Numbered from the stretch's first letter, positions 1-8,680 are shown. The stretch: 64,000 nt of DNA from Metarhizobium sp017305935 (GCF_029601685.1 NZ_JARRIR010000001.1:744001-808000), one strand, 5' to 3'. Notes: generated by a model not told the origin, from the sequence alone. Numbers and translations: made by a program.

Positions 1-1328
1 ATAGCGCCGATATCGACGCCGCGGGTCGGCTGGCCGATCAGCAGCAGCTTGGGATCGCGCTCGATCTCGCGGGCGACGACGATCTTCTGCTGGTTGCCGC
101 CGGAAAAATTCGCCGTCTTCAGCCGTGGGTTCGGCGGGCGGATATCGTATTTCTCGATCTTGTCGACCGCATCCTTGCGGATCGCGTCGAGATCGAGGAA
201 CATTCCGCCATATTTCGGGTCGCGATGGTAGCCGAGGATGGCGTTCTCGTATTCCTCGAACCTGAGAACGAGACCCATATGGTGGCGATCCTCGGGGATA
301 TGCGCCAGACCAAGGTCGCGCAGGCGCGCCGGGTCGGCACGGCCGATGGGAATGCCGTCGATGAGGATCTCGCCGGAGGTCGGAGGCCGGATGCCGGAAA
401 TCGCCTCCAGCAGTTCCGACTGGCCGTTGCCGGCCACGCCGGCGATGCCGACGATCTCGCCGGCGCGCACGTCGAAGGAGACGTTGTCGACCATGGTGAC
501 GCCGCGTCCGTCCTTGACCGTCAGGTTCTTCACCGACAGCACGACGGCGCCGGGATTGGCCGCGCCCTTTTCGACGCGCAGCAGCACGCGGCGGCCGACC
601 ATCAGCTCGGCCAATTCCTCGACCGTGGTTTCCGAGGTCTTGCGGGTCGCCACCATCTCGCCGCGGCGCATGACCGACACCGTATCGGTGATCGCCATGA
701 TCTCGCGCAGCTTGTGGGTGATCAGAATGACGGTCTTGCCCTGATCGCGCAGCACCTTGAGAATACGAAACAGGTGATCGGCCTCGGCCGGGGTCAGCAC
801 GCCGGTCGGCTCGTCGAGGATCAGGATCTCGGCGCCGCGATACATGGCTTTAAGGATCTCGACGCGCTGTTGCAGGCCGACGGCCAGTTCCTCGACCACC
901 GCATCCGGATCGACTTCGAGGCCGTAATCACTCGCCAGCCGCTTGAGTTCGCCGCGCGCCCTGGTCACGCCGCCCTTCAGCAGCATGCCGCCTTCGGCGC
1001 CGAGCATCAGGTTTTCGAGCACGGTGAAATTTTCGACCAGCATGAAATGCTGGTGGACCATGCCGATGCCGGCGGCAATCGCCGCCTGGCTGTCACGGAT
1101 GGCGACCGGCTTGCCGTCGATGCGGATTTCGCCGCTGTCGGCGTGATAGAAGCCGTAGAGGATCGACATCAAAGTCGACTTGCCGGCGCCGTTCTCGCCG
1201 ATGATGCCATGGATCGAGCCCTTGGCGACGGAGAGATTGATATTCTTGTTGGCATGAACGGCACCGAATTTCTTGTCGATACCGACAAGCTCGATTGCGG
1301 CGCGTTCGTTTGCGGGCGCTTGGCTCAC
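1..1328 (-). CDS. BMP-family (nucleoside/sugar-type) ABC transporter ATP-binding protein, 3' end cut by the window
   Basis: Cytoplasmic ATPase energising an importer for nucleoside- or sugar-like solutes. About 442 N-terminal residues are visible and the C-terminus lies left of the window. The frame reads as two fused ATPase halves: Walker A GENGAGKS near residues 44-51, the family's divergent signature VGLQQRVEI followed by ILDEPTGVL, then a degenerate second Walker A (GVAGNGQSEL) and a canonical SGGNQQK signature. The start is GTG at 1328, preceded by GGAG nine bases upstream. It lies downstream of the BMP-type binding-protein gene on the same strand, so it is probably that importer's ATPase, with permease genes expected further left. 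The substrate cannot be read from sequence. Confidence 0.9.
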   Translation of the reverse strand, partial: MSQAPANERAAIELVGIDKKFGAVHANKNINLSVAKGSIHGIIGENGAGKSTLMSILYGFYHADSGEIRIDGKPVAIRDSQAAIAAGIGMVHQHFMLVENFTVLENLMLGAEGGMLLKGGVTRARGELKRLASDYGLEVDPDAVVEELAVGLQQRVEILKAMYRGAEILILDEPTGVLTPAEADHLFRILKVLRDQGKTVILITHKLREIMAITDTVSVMRRGEMVATRKTSETTVEELAELMVGRRVLLRVEKGAANPGAVVLSVKNLTVKDGRGVTMVDNVSFDVRAGEIVGIAGVAGNGQSELLEAISGIRPPTSGEILIDGIPIGRADPARLRDLGLAHIPEDRHHMGLVLRFEEYENAILGYHRDPKYGGMFLDLDAIRKDAVDKIEKYDIRPPNPRLKTANFSGGNQQKIVVAREIERDPKLLLIGQPTRGVDIGA

Positions 1329-1445
1329 GTTTGGCGGCTCCAGAAGCGGATCGCGGCCCTTGCTCGGCGATACAGCCGGCACGCGGCGGAGCAAGCCTGG
1401 CGCGTGGGGCCTCGACCGGACGGCAATACGATCCCGGCAGATACG

Positions 1446-1482
1446 AAAAGGGCGTGCGGCGGACAGATTCCGCCCCACGCCC
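1446..1482 (-). terminator. Rho-independent terminator between binding-protein and ATPase genes
   Basis: A 14-bp near-perfect stem (1450-1463 with 1469-1482, loop CAGAT) is followed on the minus strand by four T. It lies just after the binding-protein gene and before the ATPase gene, so it probably trims expression of the downstream transporter genes relative to the binding protein. Confidence 0.75.
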
Positions 1483-1494
1483 GTCAAAGACCTG

Positions 1495-2487
1495 TCACTT
1501 CGGGCAGGAATTGTCGCTCATGTAATCGTGAACCTTGACCGTGCCGGCAATGATATCGGCCTTGGCCTTGTCGACCGCCTTCTCGATTTCGGGCGTGATC
1601 ACCGGCTTGTTGTTTTCGTCCAGCGCCCAGCCCACGCCATCTTCCTTGACGCCGAGCGCCTGGACGCCACCGGTGAACTTGTCGTCCTTGGCATCCTTGA
1701 AGGCGTTGTAAACCGCGAGATCGACACGCTTGACCATCGAGGTCAGGACCGAGCCCGGATGCAGGTAGTTCTGGTTGGAATCGACGCCGATCGAGAACTT
1801 CTTGTTGTCGGCGGCCGTCTGCAGCACGCCGAGGCCAGTCGCGCCGGCTGCCGCATAGATGACATCGGCGCCCTGGTCGATCTGGTTCTTGGTCAGTTCG
1901 CCACCGCGGACGGGATCGTTCCAGGCGGCACCCGTGGTGCCGGTCATGTTCTGGAAGACCTCGATCTTGGGGTTGGCCGCGCGCGCGCCCTGCTCGTAGC
2001 CGCAGCCAAACTTGCGGATCAGCGGGATATCCATGCCGCCGACGAAGCCGACCTTGCCGGTCTTGGACGCCATCGCCGCGGCGACGCCGACGAGATAGGA
2101 GCCTTCCTCTTCCTTGTAGACGACAGAGCGGACGTTCGGCTTGTCGACGACGGCGTCGACGATCACGAACTTGGTGTCGGGAAATTCGGCTGCGACCTTT
2201 TCAATGGCCGACGTCCAGGCGAACGACACCGCAACCACCGGATTGAAGCCACGGCTGGCGAAGTTTCGGATCGCCTGCTCGCCCTGGGTGTCGCCGGTCG
2301 GTTCGAAATCGCGATACTCGACCCCGGTTTCCTTCTTGAACTTTTCGGCGCCGTTATAGGAGGCTTCGTTGAAGGACTTGTCGAACTTGCCGCCGGTGCC
2401 ATAGACCAGCGCCGGCTTGATGTCGGCCGCAAGCGCGGTGGTCGACATGGCCGCCATGGCAAGGAGACTGAGAAGGGTTTTTTTCAT
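1495..2487 (-). CDS. BMP-family ABC transporter substrate-binding protein
   Basis: Periplasmic solute receptor of the basic-membrane-protein (PnrA/Med-like) family, which usually binds purine nucleosides or related compounds. The 330-residue product starts with a signal peptide (MKKTLLSLLAMAAM, cleavage near ALA-AD at residues 20-22). The mature part shows family motifs such as GGKFDKSFNEA near the start and the D-Q-GADVIY-AAG segment in the second lobe. It is the first gene of a minus-strand importer cluster, and a strong terminator separates it from the ATPase gene. No lipobox Cys is seen, so it is a free periplasmic protein rather than a lipoprotein. Ligand specificity is not inferable. 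Confidence 0.92.
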   Translation of the reverse strand: MKKTLLSLLAMAAMSTTALAADIKPALVYGTGGKFDKSFNEASYNGAEKFKKETGVEYRDFEPTGDTQGEQAIRNFASRGFNPVVAVSFAWTSAIEKVAAEFPDTKFVIVDAVVDKPNVRSVVYKEEEGSYLVGVAAAMASKTGKVGFVGGMDIPLIRKFGCGYEQGARAANPKIEVFQNMTGTTGAAWNDPVRGGELTKNQIDQGADVIYAAAGATGLGVLQTAADNKKFSIGVDSNQNYLHPGSVLTSMVKRVDLAVYNAFKDAKDDKFTGGVQALGVKEDGVGWALDENNKPVITPEIEKAVDKAKADIIAGTVKVHDYMSDNSCPK

Positions 2488-2742
2488 TGTGCAGCCCTGT
2501 TGTTGCTATTGATCTTCTTCGGGTTCCTCCCGCACGCCCGGTCTTTCCCGAACCGGACCTGTCTGCGGAACGCCGGCCCCTGCGGGGCTCGGGTTGCGGG
2601 CATCCTTGCATGGCCCGGGGAAAATTTCACGAAAAATTTTTCGGGCGGTCAAGAAAACTCGGCAGGGCGGCAAATTGCCCGAAATCTGCCCCGGCTATCC
2701 GAAAAAACCGTGCATAAAGCGTGATTTATGGGCAAACAGCCT

Positions 2743-3060
2743 TCAGGCGGCAAACGGGCCGAGAGGGTTGCGCCGCTTGTATGCGACGACCCAGAACAGC
2801 AACGAAAACGCGAGCAGCACGGCAAAGGCGGGCTGGAACAGAAGCCAGCCGAAGACCGCGTCCCAGGACTTTTGGCCGAGATGCTTTTCCACGAAGGCGC
2901 GCGCGGCCGCCAGCGTTCCGGCGCTCATGTCCTGCCAGGCGCTGCCGAAGGAGGTCAGCACGACGGAGGAGGCCGCGACCGACTGGATCGAATCGATCGT
3001 CCCGGCAATGACCGCCAGCACGAGCGACAGAAGGCTCAGCAACCGCAACACAAACCGCAT
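2743..3060 (-). CDS. Small conserved-looking membrane protein of unknown function
   Basis: A 105-residue product with an N-terminal hydrophobic segment (about residues 5-25) and a second one near the C-terminus (about 72-94), separated by an amphipathic stretch and ending in a basic tail (YKRRNP). I infer two membrane passes, N- and C-termini on the same side. The start ATG at 3060 is preceded by GGAAGGATGAC, a good ribosome site; the longer open frame upstream crosses the tRNA-Ser gene and is not credible. It is a lone gene between the importer operon and tRNA-Ser. I do not recognise the family. Confidence 0.7.
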   Translation of the reverse strand: MRFVLRLLSLLSLVLAVIAGTIDSIQSVAASSVVLTSFGSAWQDMSAGTLAAARAFVEKHLGQKSWDAVFGWLLFQPAFAVLLAFSLLFWVVAYKRRNPLGPFAA

Positions 3061-3264
3061 GTCATCCTTCCCCACATCCAGCGGATTCCTATCCGCCCCA
3101 CCATGATAGACGCCGGCAAAATGCGAAGCAATCCGAAGCTTTACGAAGAATATTGCAGCAAGGTGACGAAAACGGCGAAATACCGGTTGATCCCGGCGCG
3201 AACCTCGGTATATACCCCGCCCGTTCCGCTGCGTCGGCAAGCAATCGCCCGCAGGAAAAACGAT

Positions 3265-3354
3265 GGACAGGTGGCCGAGTGGTTTAAGGCGCACGCCTGG
3301 AACGCGTGTGTACGTGAAAGCGTACCGAGGGTTCGAATCCCTCTCTGTCCGCCA
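3265..3354 (+). tRNA. tRNA-Ser(GGA)
   Basis: A 90-nt class II tRNA. Acceptor GGACAGG pairs with TCTGTCC, discriminator G, and CCA is encoded at 3352-3354. The anticodon stem (3292-3296/3304-3308) holds loop CTGGAAC with anticodon GGA at 3299-3301. A long variable arm and the T-loop GGTTCGAATCC are present. It decodes UCC and UCU. Confidence 0.97.
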
Positions 3355-3466
3355 TTCTGTTTTCCTCGGCTCCTTTCCGATCGGCCCCTCTCTTTGCCTT
3401 GCGACATTCCCGGACTTGACGGGACCGCCAGATCGTCCTCCGTTGGAGTGGGCTGGGCAGCCGCGA

Positions 3467-5056
3467 TTAGAATTCCTGCCAGCTTTCCTGGGCGGCGATG
3501 GCGGTATTGCCGCGGGTGGCGGAGGTGCGGGACATCGCTTTGCGCCGTGGCGACTCGCGATAGCTGGCGGCAGGCTGCGGCGGCTGGCCGGCGACCTTGA
3601 AGCCGGATACCAGTTCGGCGAGGCGCAGCGCCTCCTGCGACAGTTTTTCGGTGGCGGCGGACGATTCTTCGACCATCGCGGCATTCTGCTGGGTGATCAG
3701 GTCCATATTGCCGACGGCGGCGTTGATGTTGGCGATGCCGCCCGCCTGCTCCTCGGCCGAGCGCGCAATCGAGGCCATGTGGTCGTTGATCGAGCGCACC
3801 TGGTCGCCGATGCTGCGCAAGGCCTCGCCGGTGCCGTGGACGAGTTGCACGCCGCGCGCGACATCCGCCGATGAGCGGCCGATCAGTTCCTTGATTTCCT
3901 TGGCGGCGGTGGCGGAGCGTTGCGCCAGTTCGCGCACTTCCTGCGCCACGACTGCAAATCCCTTACCCTGCTCACCGGCACGCGCAGCCTCGACGCCGGC
4001 ATTCAGCGCGAGAAGATTGGTCTGGAAGGCGATCTCGTCGATGACGCCGATGATCTGGGTCATGCGCTTCGAGGAATCCTCGATGTCGCTCATCGCCTTC
4101 ACCGCCTCATCGACAACCGAGCCGGATTTGACCGCTTCGGCCGCCGATTGCATGACGATCTGCTGGACCTCACGGGTGCGCGTCTGGGCATCCCTGGAAA
4201 TCGTGCTGATTTCCTCCAGCGCGGATGCCGTTTCCTCCAGTGCCGAGGCCTGGTGCTCGGTGCGCCTGGCCATGTCGTTGGTAGCGGCAGAAATCTCGTG
4301 CGACTGGCCGTTGACCAGATGCACGGCCTGGCTGATCTCGCGCATGGCGGCGCCGAGGCTGGCGACGGAGGCGTTGTAATTCTCCTTCAGCCCGTCGAAA
4401 TCGGCGGCAAGCCGGTCTTCGATGGTCGCCGTCAGATCGCCGGAGGCAAGCGTGCCGAGCGCGCGGTCGAGGGCGGCGAGCGCCGTGTTCTGCTCCTGCT
4501 TCAGCGCCTCGCCCTGGAGTTCCGCCTTGGCGCGCTCATCGGCCAGCACGTCGAGATAGACGGAAATCGCATAATCCATGTCGACCAGCGCCGCCTTGAT
4601 GACGGCCGAAATGTCATTGCCGAGCCTTTCGGATTTGCCGCGCGTGAAAAAACCCTTCAGCTCATTGGTGATGATGCTGCGCACGATGTTCTCGATGATC
4701 AGCGCGTAGCCGCCGATATACCAGCGCGGCTCCAGCCCGAGCCTTGCATGGGTGCGCCCGACGGTGGATACGGCATCGATATAGGCCGCATCGAACCTTG
4801 CCGAGGCGATCGTCTTCCAATGGGCGATCTGCCGCTGCTTGGCATGTTCGATATGGGCCTGGCTGGAAAAGAAGCGGGCGGTTTCCGGATGCGTTTTCGC
4901 CCGGGCGTAAAAGGCATCCAGCGCAGCATCGAGCGACGCACCGATGATTTCGCTCTGACCGGAGAGCGCCGCCTTCTGCGCGGCGTCGAGACCGACGAAT
5001 TCGAGCCTGTCGTTCAGCATGGCAGTCTTGGAGGATTGGTCGCGCATCGTACTCAT
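3467..5056 (-). CDS. Soluble globin-coupled methyl-accepting chemotaxis protein (HemAT-like)
   Basis: Cytoplasmic chemoreceptor, probably an oxygen or gas sensor signalling to CheA/CheW. The 529-residue product has an N-terminal protoglobin domain (about 15-175) with the conserved proximal-His segment GRTHARLGLEPRWY, placing the haem ligand at His103. A linker with HAMP-like character follows, then the MCP signalling domain, whose hairpin tip lies at about 341-366 (EIAFQTNLLALN...EQGKGF). No transmembrane segment is visible. The protein ends in SWQEF, which fits the W-x-x-F pentapeptide that tethers CheR/CheB in other receptors. Start ATG 5056 is preferred over longer in-frame extensions, though its ribosome site is weak. 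The region upstream carries CtrA-type and FNR/FixK-type sites. Confidence 0.93.
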   Translation of the reverse strand: MSTMRDQSSKTAMLNDRLEFVGLDAAQKAALSGQSEIIGASLDAALDAFYARAKTHPETARFFSSQAHIEHAKQRQIAHWKTIASARFDAAYIDAVSTVGRTHARLGLEPRWYIGGYALIIENIVRSIITNELKGFFTRGKSERLGNDISAVIKAALVDMDYAISVYLDVLADERAKAELQGEALKQEQNTALAALDRALGTLASGDLTATIEDRLAADFDGLKENYNASVASLGAAMREISQAVHLVNGQSHEISAATNDMARRTEHQASALEETASALEEISTISRDAQTRTREVQQIVMQSAAEAVKSGSVVDEAVKAMSDIEDSSKRMTQIIGVIDEIAFQTNLLALNAGVEAARAGEQGKGFAVVAQEVRELAQRSATAAKEIKELIGRSSADVARGVQLVHGTGEALRSIGDQVRSINDHMASIARSAEEQAGGIANINAAVGNMDLITQQNAAMVEESSAATEKLSQEALRLAELVSGFKVAGQPPQPAASYRESPRRKAMSRTSATRGNTAIAAQESWQEF

Positions 5057-5185
5057 GTTCCGTGGCTGGGCCGCCAGCGGCCGGGCGGGAAAACCGGCAT
5101 GCGTGACCCATGCGTTAACAGGATACCGGCTGGCTTCGCTACGCTGCCCCATCGGGCCGGCAGTACAAGATTTAGCGCAACAGAT

Positions 5186-5200
5186 TTAACAATCGATTAA
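5186..5200. promoter_or_regulatory. Candidate CtrA binding site (TTAA-N7-TTAA)
   Basis: TTAA at 5186-5189 and at 5197-5200 are separated by exactly seven bases (CAATCGA), matching the full CtrA consensus of alphaproteobacteria. It lies 130 bp upstream of the chemoreceptor start, and chemotaxis genes are common CtrA targets. Confidence 0.55.
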
Positions 5201-5309
5201 GGATGCGATACCGGCACCGAGACACAAAATAAAACCAGCGTAAATCCATCGTTATTTCGATATTCGCCGTTCTATTTCCGATAGAAACACCACTATTTTT
5301 CTTGCTTAC

Positions 5310-5323
5310 TTGATTCAAATCAA
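5310..5323. promoter_or_regulatory. Candidate FNR/FixK-type box
   Basis: TTGATTCAAATCAA is a perfect match to the palindromic TTGAT-N4-ATCAA site bound by FNR, FixK and FnrN under low oxygen. It is about 250 bp from the starts of both flanking divergent genes, with the globin-coupled chemoreceptor the more sensible target. Confidence 0.6.
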
Positions 5324-5568
5324 TACTCCCATAGTCCGGGATGGCAGAAGCTCCGTGACACAACCCGAAACAACTTCTGTTCGACTTGTTGACGGCATCG
5401 GGATGTACGATGGAAAATGTCGACTTCCCGCGACACGCTGCATATGATGCGATCGGCACCGGGAACGCAAAGACGGGCTGCCCACCTTGACACCGGCCCG
5501 CCCGGTTCGCTTATCTGCGAACAGCTTCATCCGGGAGGATGGCGTTCCGATCATCTGGAGAGATATCC

Positions 5569-7152
5569 ATGCGCGACTTCATGCAGCCGAGCCGGTCCGT
5601 GGCCGTTGCCGAACATGGCATGGCGGCGACCTCGCATCCGGCGGCGACGCTGGCTGCGGTCGATATATTGCGTGCCGGCGGCAATGCGGTCGATGCGGCG
5701 GTGGCGGCGGTGGCCGTGCAATGCGTGGTCGATCCACACTCCACCGGCATCGGCGGCGATTGCTTCGCGCTGTATTCGCCGGCGTCGGGTCCGGTCGTGG
5801 CGCTGAACGGCTCCGGCTGGGCGCCCGCCAAGGCGTCGCTGGATTATTACCAGGAACGCGGCATCGGCGAATTCACCGATACCATGGCGCATTCCGTCAC
5901 CGTGCCCGGCGCCATCGATGCCTGGTGCCGGCTGATCGATACCCATGGCCGGCTCGATCTCGGCCGGGTGCTGGAAGCGGCGATCGGCTATGCCGAAAAC
6001 GGCTATCGCATCACGCCGCGCGTCTATCTCGACTGGGAGCGCTACCAGGAGACGCTCAGAGCACATCCGCATGCCGCCGCGCAGTATCTGCCGGGCGGGC
6101 GCGTGCCGCAGGTGGGCGACCGCATGGCCAATCCGGCGCTCGGCGCGACCCTGCGCGCCGTTGCAGGACGCGGGGCGGAAGCTTTTTATTCCGGCGCGAT
6201 CGCCCAAGAGATGGTCGCGGTGCTGGGCGAGGCCGGCGGCCTGCATGCGGCGGAGGATTTCGCCGAATTCTCCAGTTTCTTCACCACGCCGATCTCAGCC
6301 CGCTATCGCGGCCATACGCTGCTCGAATGCCCGCCGAACGGCCAGGGGCTGGCGGCGCTGATCATCGCCCGCATCCTCGAAGGTTTCGATCTCTCGGATG
6401 CCTCGCTGTCGGAAGCCGACCGGGTGCATATCCTCGCCGAGGCCAGCAAGGCGGCCTATGCCGAGCGCGACGCCATCCTCGCCGATCCCGCGCACATGAC
6501 CGCGGATGTCGATAGCGTGCTTTCCGATGCGCATATCGCCACCCTGCGCGGCCGTATCCGCATGGACAAGGCAAGCGCCGCCGGCGACTGGGATCTGCCG
6601 AACCATCGCGACACCGTCTATGTCAGCGTCGTCGATGGCGACGGCAATGCCATGTCGCTGATCAATTCCGTCTTCTGGGCCTTCGGCAGCGGCATCTATG
6701 CGCCGCGCTCCGGCGTTCTCCTGCACAATCGCGGCCTCGGCTTCTCGCTGAAATCCGGCCACCCCAATGCGATCGCGCCACGCAAGCGGCCGTTCCACAC
6801 CATCATCCCCGCCATGCTGCAGAAGGACGGGAAGACGGTGATGCCGTTCGGCGTCATGGGCGGGCAATACCAGGCGGTCGGCCATGCTCATGTGCTCTCG
6901 GCCATGCTCGATCGCGGCCTCGATCCGCAGGAGGCGAGCGAATTGCCGCGCAGCTTCGCCTTCGAGGGCACGCTGTCGCTGGAAACCACCTATTCCGAAG
7001 CGATCAAGGCGGATCTCGAAAAGCGCGGGCACCAGGTGGAGTGGGCCGACGAACCGCTCGGCTCCTGCCAGGCGATCTGGATGGACCATGGGCGTGGCGT
7101 GCTGCTCGGCGCGACCGACCATCGCAAGGACGGGCTGGCGCTCGGGTATTGA
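5569..7152 (+). CDS. Gamma-glutamyltransferase family protein (Ntn hydrolase)
   Basis: Cleaves gamma-glutamyl bonds (for example of glutathione) and may transfer the glutamyl group. The 527-residue proenzyme has the family fold: an early GGNAVDAAVAA segment, GIGGDCFALY, and the autoprocessing site NHRDTVYVSVVDGDGN, where Thr349 aligns with the nucleophile that becomes the N-terminus of the small subunit. Downstream GSGIYAPRSGVLLHNRG and FGVMGGQYQAVGH are typical of the small subunit. No signal peptide is visible, so a cytoplasmic location is likely, unlike E. coli Ggt. Start ATG 5569 has GGAGAG upstream; an in-frame ATG at 5539 lacks a ribosome site. Confidence 0.92.
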   Translation: MRDFMQPSRSVAVAEHGMAATSHPAATLAAVDILRAGGNAVDAAVAAVAVQCVVDPHSTGIGGDCFALYSPASGPVVALNGSGWAPAKASLDYYQERGIGEFTDTMAHSVTVPGAIDAWCRLIDTHGRLDLGRVLEAAIGYAENGYRITPRVYLDWERYQETLRAHPHAAAQYLPGGRVPQVGDRMANPALGATLRAVAGRGAEAFYSGAIAQEMVAVLGEAGGLHAAEDFAEFSSFFTTPISARYRGHTLLECPPNGQGLAALIIARILEGFDLSDASLSEADRVHILAEASKAAYAERDAILADPAHMTADVDSVLSDAHIATLRGRIRMDKASAAGDWDLPNHRDTVYVSVVDGDGNAMSLINSVFWAFGSGIYAPRSGVLLHNRGLGFSLKSGHPNAIAPRKRPFHTIIPAMLQKDGKTVMPFGVMGGQYQAVGHAHVLSAMLDRGLDPQEASELPRSFAFEGTLSLETTYSEAIKADLEKRGHQVEWADEPLGSCQAIWMDHGRGVLLGATDHRKDGLALGY

Positions 7153-7170
7153 GCATTGGGGTATTATGAA

Positions 7171-7656
7171 ATGGGCATGGCTGACATTCTCTGGCGCGGC
7201 GCTCTGATCGGCATCGGCGGCACGGTTCTGATGGATCTCTGGGCGATCCTGCTGCACAAGCTTCTCGGCCATGATCTGCCGAACTGGGCGCCGGTGGGGC
7301 GCTGGTTCTGGCATCTGCCGAAGGGCCGCGTGTTTCACGATTCCATCGCCGAGGCCGAGCCCTTCGCCAACGAGCTGGCGCTTGGCTGGATCGGGCATTA
7401 TGCCGTCGGCATCCTCTATGGCGTCCTCCTGGCAGCGTTCATGGGCTCGGGCTGGCTCGCGGCGCCGACCTTCCTGCCGGCTTTCGTCTGGGGCATCCTC
7501 ACGGTCGCCGCCGGCTGGTTCCTGCTGCAGCCGGGGCTCGGCATCGGCTGGGCCGCTTCGCGCCTGCCCGATCCGACACGGGCGCGCATCCTCAATCTCG
7601 CCGCCCACACCGTCTTCGCCATCGGCATGTATGGCACGGCGCGCGTTCTCGCGTGA
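7171..7656 (+). CDS. DUF2938-like integral membrane protein
   Basis: A 161-residue inner-membrane protein of unknown function. Hydrophobic segments lie near residues 5-25, 70-92, 95-118 and 140-160, giving four likely passes, with a conserved-looking GRWFWHLPKGRVFHD loop after the first. This arrangement fits the DUF2938 family as I recall it. It begins 18 bp after the gamma-glutamyltransferase stop, so the two are probably co-transcribed. Start: ATG 7171 with GGGG at 7158-7161; ATG 7177 and TTG 7156 are alternatives. Role unknown. Confidence 0.8.
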   Translation: MGMADILWRGALIGIGGTVLMDLWAILLHKLLGHDLPNWAPVGRWFWHLPKGRVFHDSIAEAEPFANELALGWIGHYAVGILYGVLLAAFMGSGWLAAPTFLPAFVWGILTVAAGWFLLQPGLGIGWAASRLPDPTRARILNLAAHTVFAIGMYGTARVLA

Positions 7657-7755
7657 GCCGCTTCGCCGCACCCTTCTCCGCCTCTTCAGTCTGGCACCAG
7701 TCTTGCATGGATAATCATGCGCGTGACGCGACTGACGACGAAGAGGGGACAATCG

Positions 7756-8064
7756 ATGCTCGATACTCTCAAGGAAATAGCGTGGAGCACCCGGGCGCTC
7801 GAAGCCGAGCTGAAAGCCCTGCTTTCGGCCTGTGCCGCAGAACTGGGCAAAGTGGATAATAGGACAGCATCCCTGACCAATATTTTCGCACGCCGCTTTC
7901 CGGGCAAGGTCAGCCCGAGCGAGATGCAGGGCGTGTTCCGCATCGGCCGCGCCGCCCGCCACAACGAGCCGCTGTCACCGGTGGTGGCGCGGGCGACGCT
8001 GGCGATCGTGCGCGACTATCGCTCGCTGATCGCCGATCTCACGCGCCAGCAGATCCGCCATTGA
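7756..8064 (+). CDS. Small hypothetical protein, alpha-helical
   Basis: A 102-residue product with no signal peptide or membrane segment. The N-terminal half is rich in Leu/Ala/Glu and probably helical (LEAELKALLSACAAELGKV); the rest is basic. The start ATG 7756 follows GAGGGGAC at good spacing. Its last 26 bases overlap the end of the convergent gene on the other strand. I do not recognise a family. Confidence 0.65.
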   Translation: MLDTLKEIAWSTRALEAELKALLSACAAELGKVDNRTASLTNIFARRFPGKVSPSEMQGVFRIGRAARHNEPLSPVVARATLAIVRDYRSLIADLTRQQIRH

Positions 8065-8680
8065 CGCAGCCGGGCATCGGGAAGCCGGCATAGAATGCGG
8101 CATGACTGCCATCGTGATTGGACATGCCGGGTTTGGTGAGCAGGCCGCGCGGTTCGGCATAGCTGCGGATCGTGCGGCGCGGGCGCTCGTGCCACTGGAT
8201 GTTGAAGGCCCAGAGCTTCGGGAAGAAGCAGAGCGAAGCATAGGGCAGGTGATCGTGGATCCACCAGGCGAGCGCCTGCCAGCCGCCGATCTCGTGTCGG
8301 CGGTCCCACACGCACGGGATGGCGACCGTCGCCGTCGCGCCCATGAAACCTTCGGCGTCGCGCCGGTCCCAGATGTGGTCGGCGGCGCTTGCGGCATTGG
8401 AGGCGCAGTTCAGGCCGTTGCGGTTGCCGAATTCGTTGACGGCGGCATTGCGATAGGCGGAGCGGATGGCGATGCGCCCTAATGTCGCCTGCAGCGGCTC
8501 CAACAGTTCCTCGCAGAGCTTCCGGCCGGCGGCGATGGCGAGATCGGGATCGTCGGGAATGTTGGGTATACCGTGGATGACGGCGATTTCCGAATACAGG
8601 AAGTCGCGCAGGAAGAAATTGGGCGACAGCCGCACCCGGCCGAGATCCTCCAGCCCACGCATCGATTGCGGTTTCTTCAT
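8039..8680 (-). CDS. Hypothetical protein, possibly peptidase M15-like
   Basis: A 213-residue protein. The order of elements (LSPNFFLRDFLYSE, then LEPLQATLGRIAIRSAYRN, AVNEFG and an ADHIWDRRDAEGFMGATA segment) resembles the M15-type D,D-carboxypeptidase fold in which S-x-YR, H and D-x-x-D residues build the zinc site, but the canonical SxHxxGxAxD is not intact, so catalytic activity is uncertain. The start ATG 8680 follows GGGGAGGGGC. It overlaps the convergent gene tail-to-tail by 26 bp. No signal peptide is seen, which also argues against an ordinary cell-wall peptidase. Confidence 0.6.
   Translation of the reverse strand: MKKPQSMRGLEDLGRVRLSPNFFLRDFLYSEIAVIHGIPNIPDDPDLAIAAGRKLCEELLEPLQATLGRIAIRSAYRNAAVNEFGNRNGLNCASNAASAADHIWDRRDAEGFMGATATVAIPCVWDRRHEIGGWQALAWWIHDHLPYASLCFFPKLWAFNIQWHERPRRTIRSYAEPRGLLTKPGMSNHDGSHAAFYAGFPMPGCVNGGSAGA

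Larger units (their letters stand above)
5057..5568. other. 512-bp divergent intergenic region with regulatory sites
   Basis: Between the chemoreceptor (leftward) and gamma-glutamyltransferase (rightward). The 5170-5340 part is clearly more AT-rich than its surroundings and holds a TTAA-N7-TTAA site and a TTGAT-N4-ATCAA site, listed separately. I see no convincing protein gene in it. Confidence 0.7.

Noticed and set aside
225..1538. Long plus-strand open frames opposite the ABC ATPase
   Set aside because: They are complements of a protein-coding frame with full ABC motifs; composition is repetitive Arg/Asp/His and shows no domain.
2743..3684. 313-codon minus-strand frame
   Set aside because: Passes through tRNA-Ser; only the last 105 codons form a credible membrane protein.
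5172..5459. Minus-strand 95-codon frame in the AT-rich intergenic region
   Set aside because: No ribosome site or motif, and overlaps regulatory sites.
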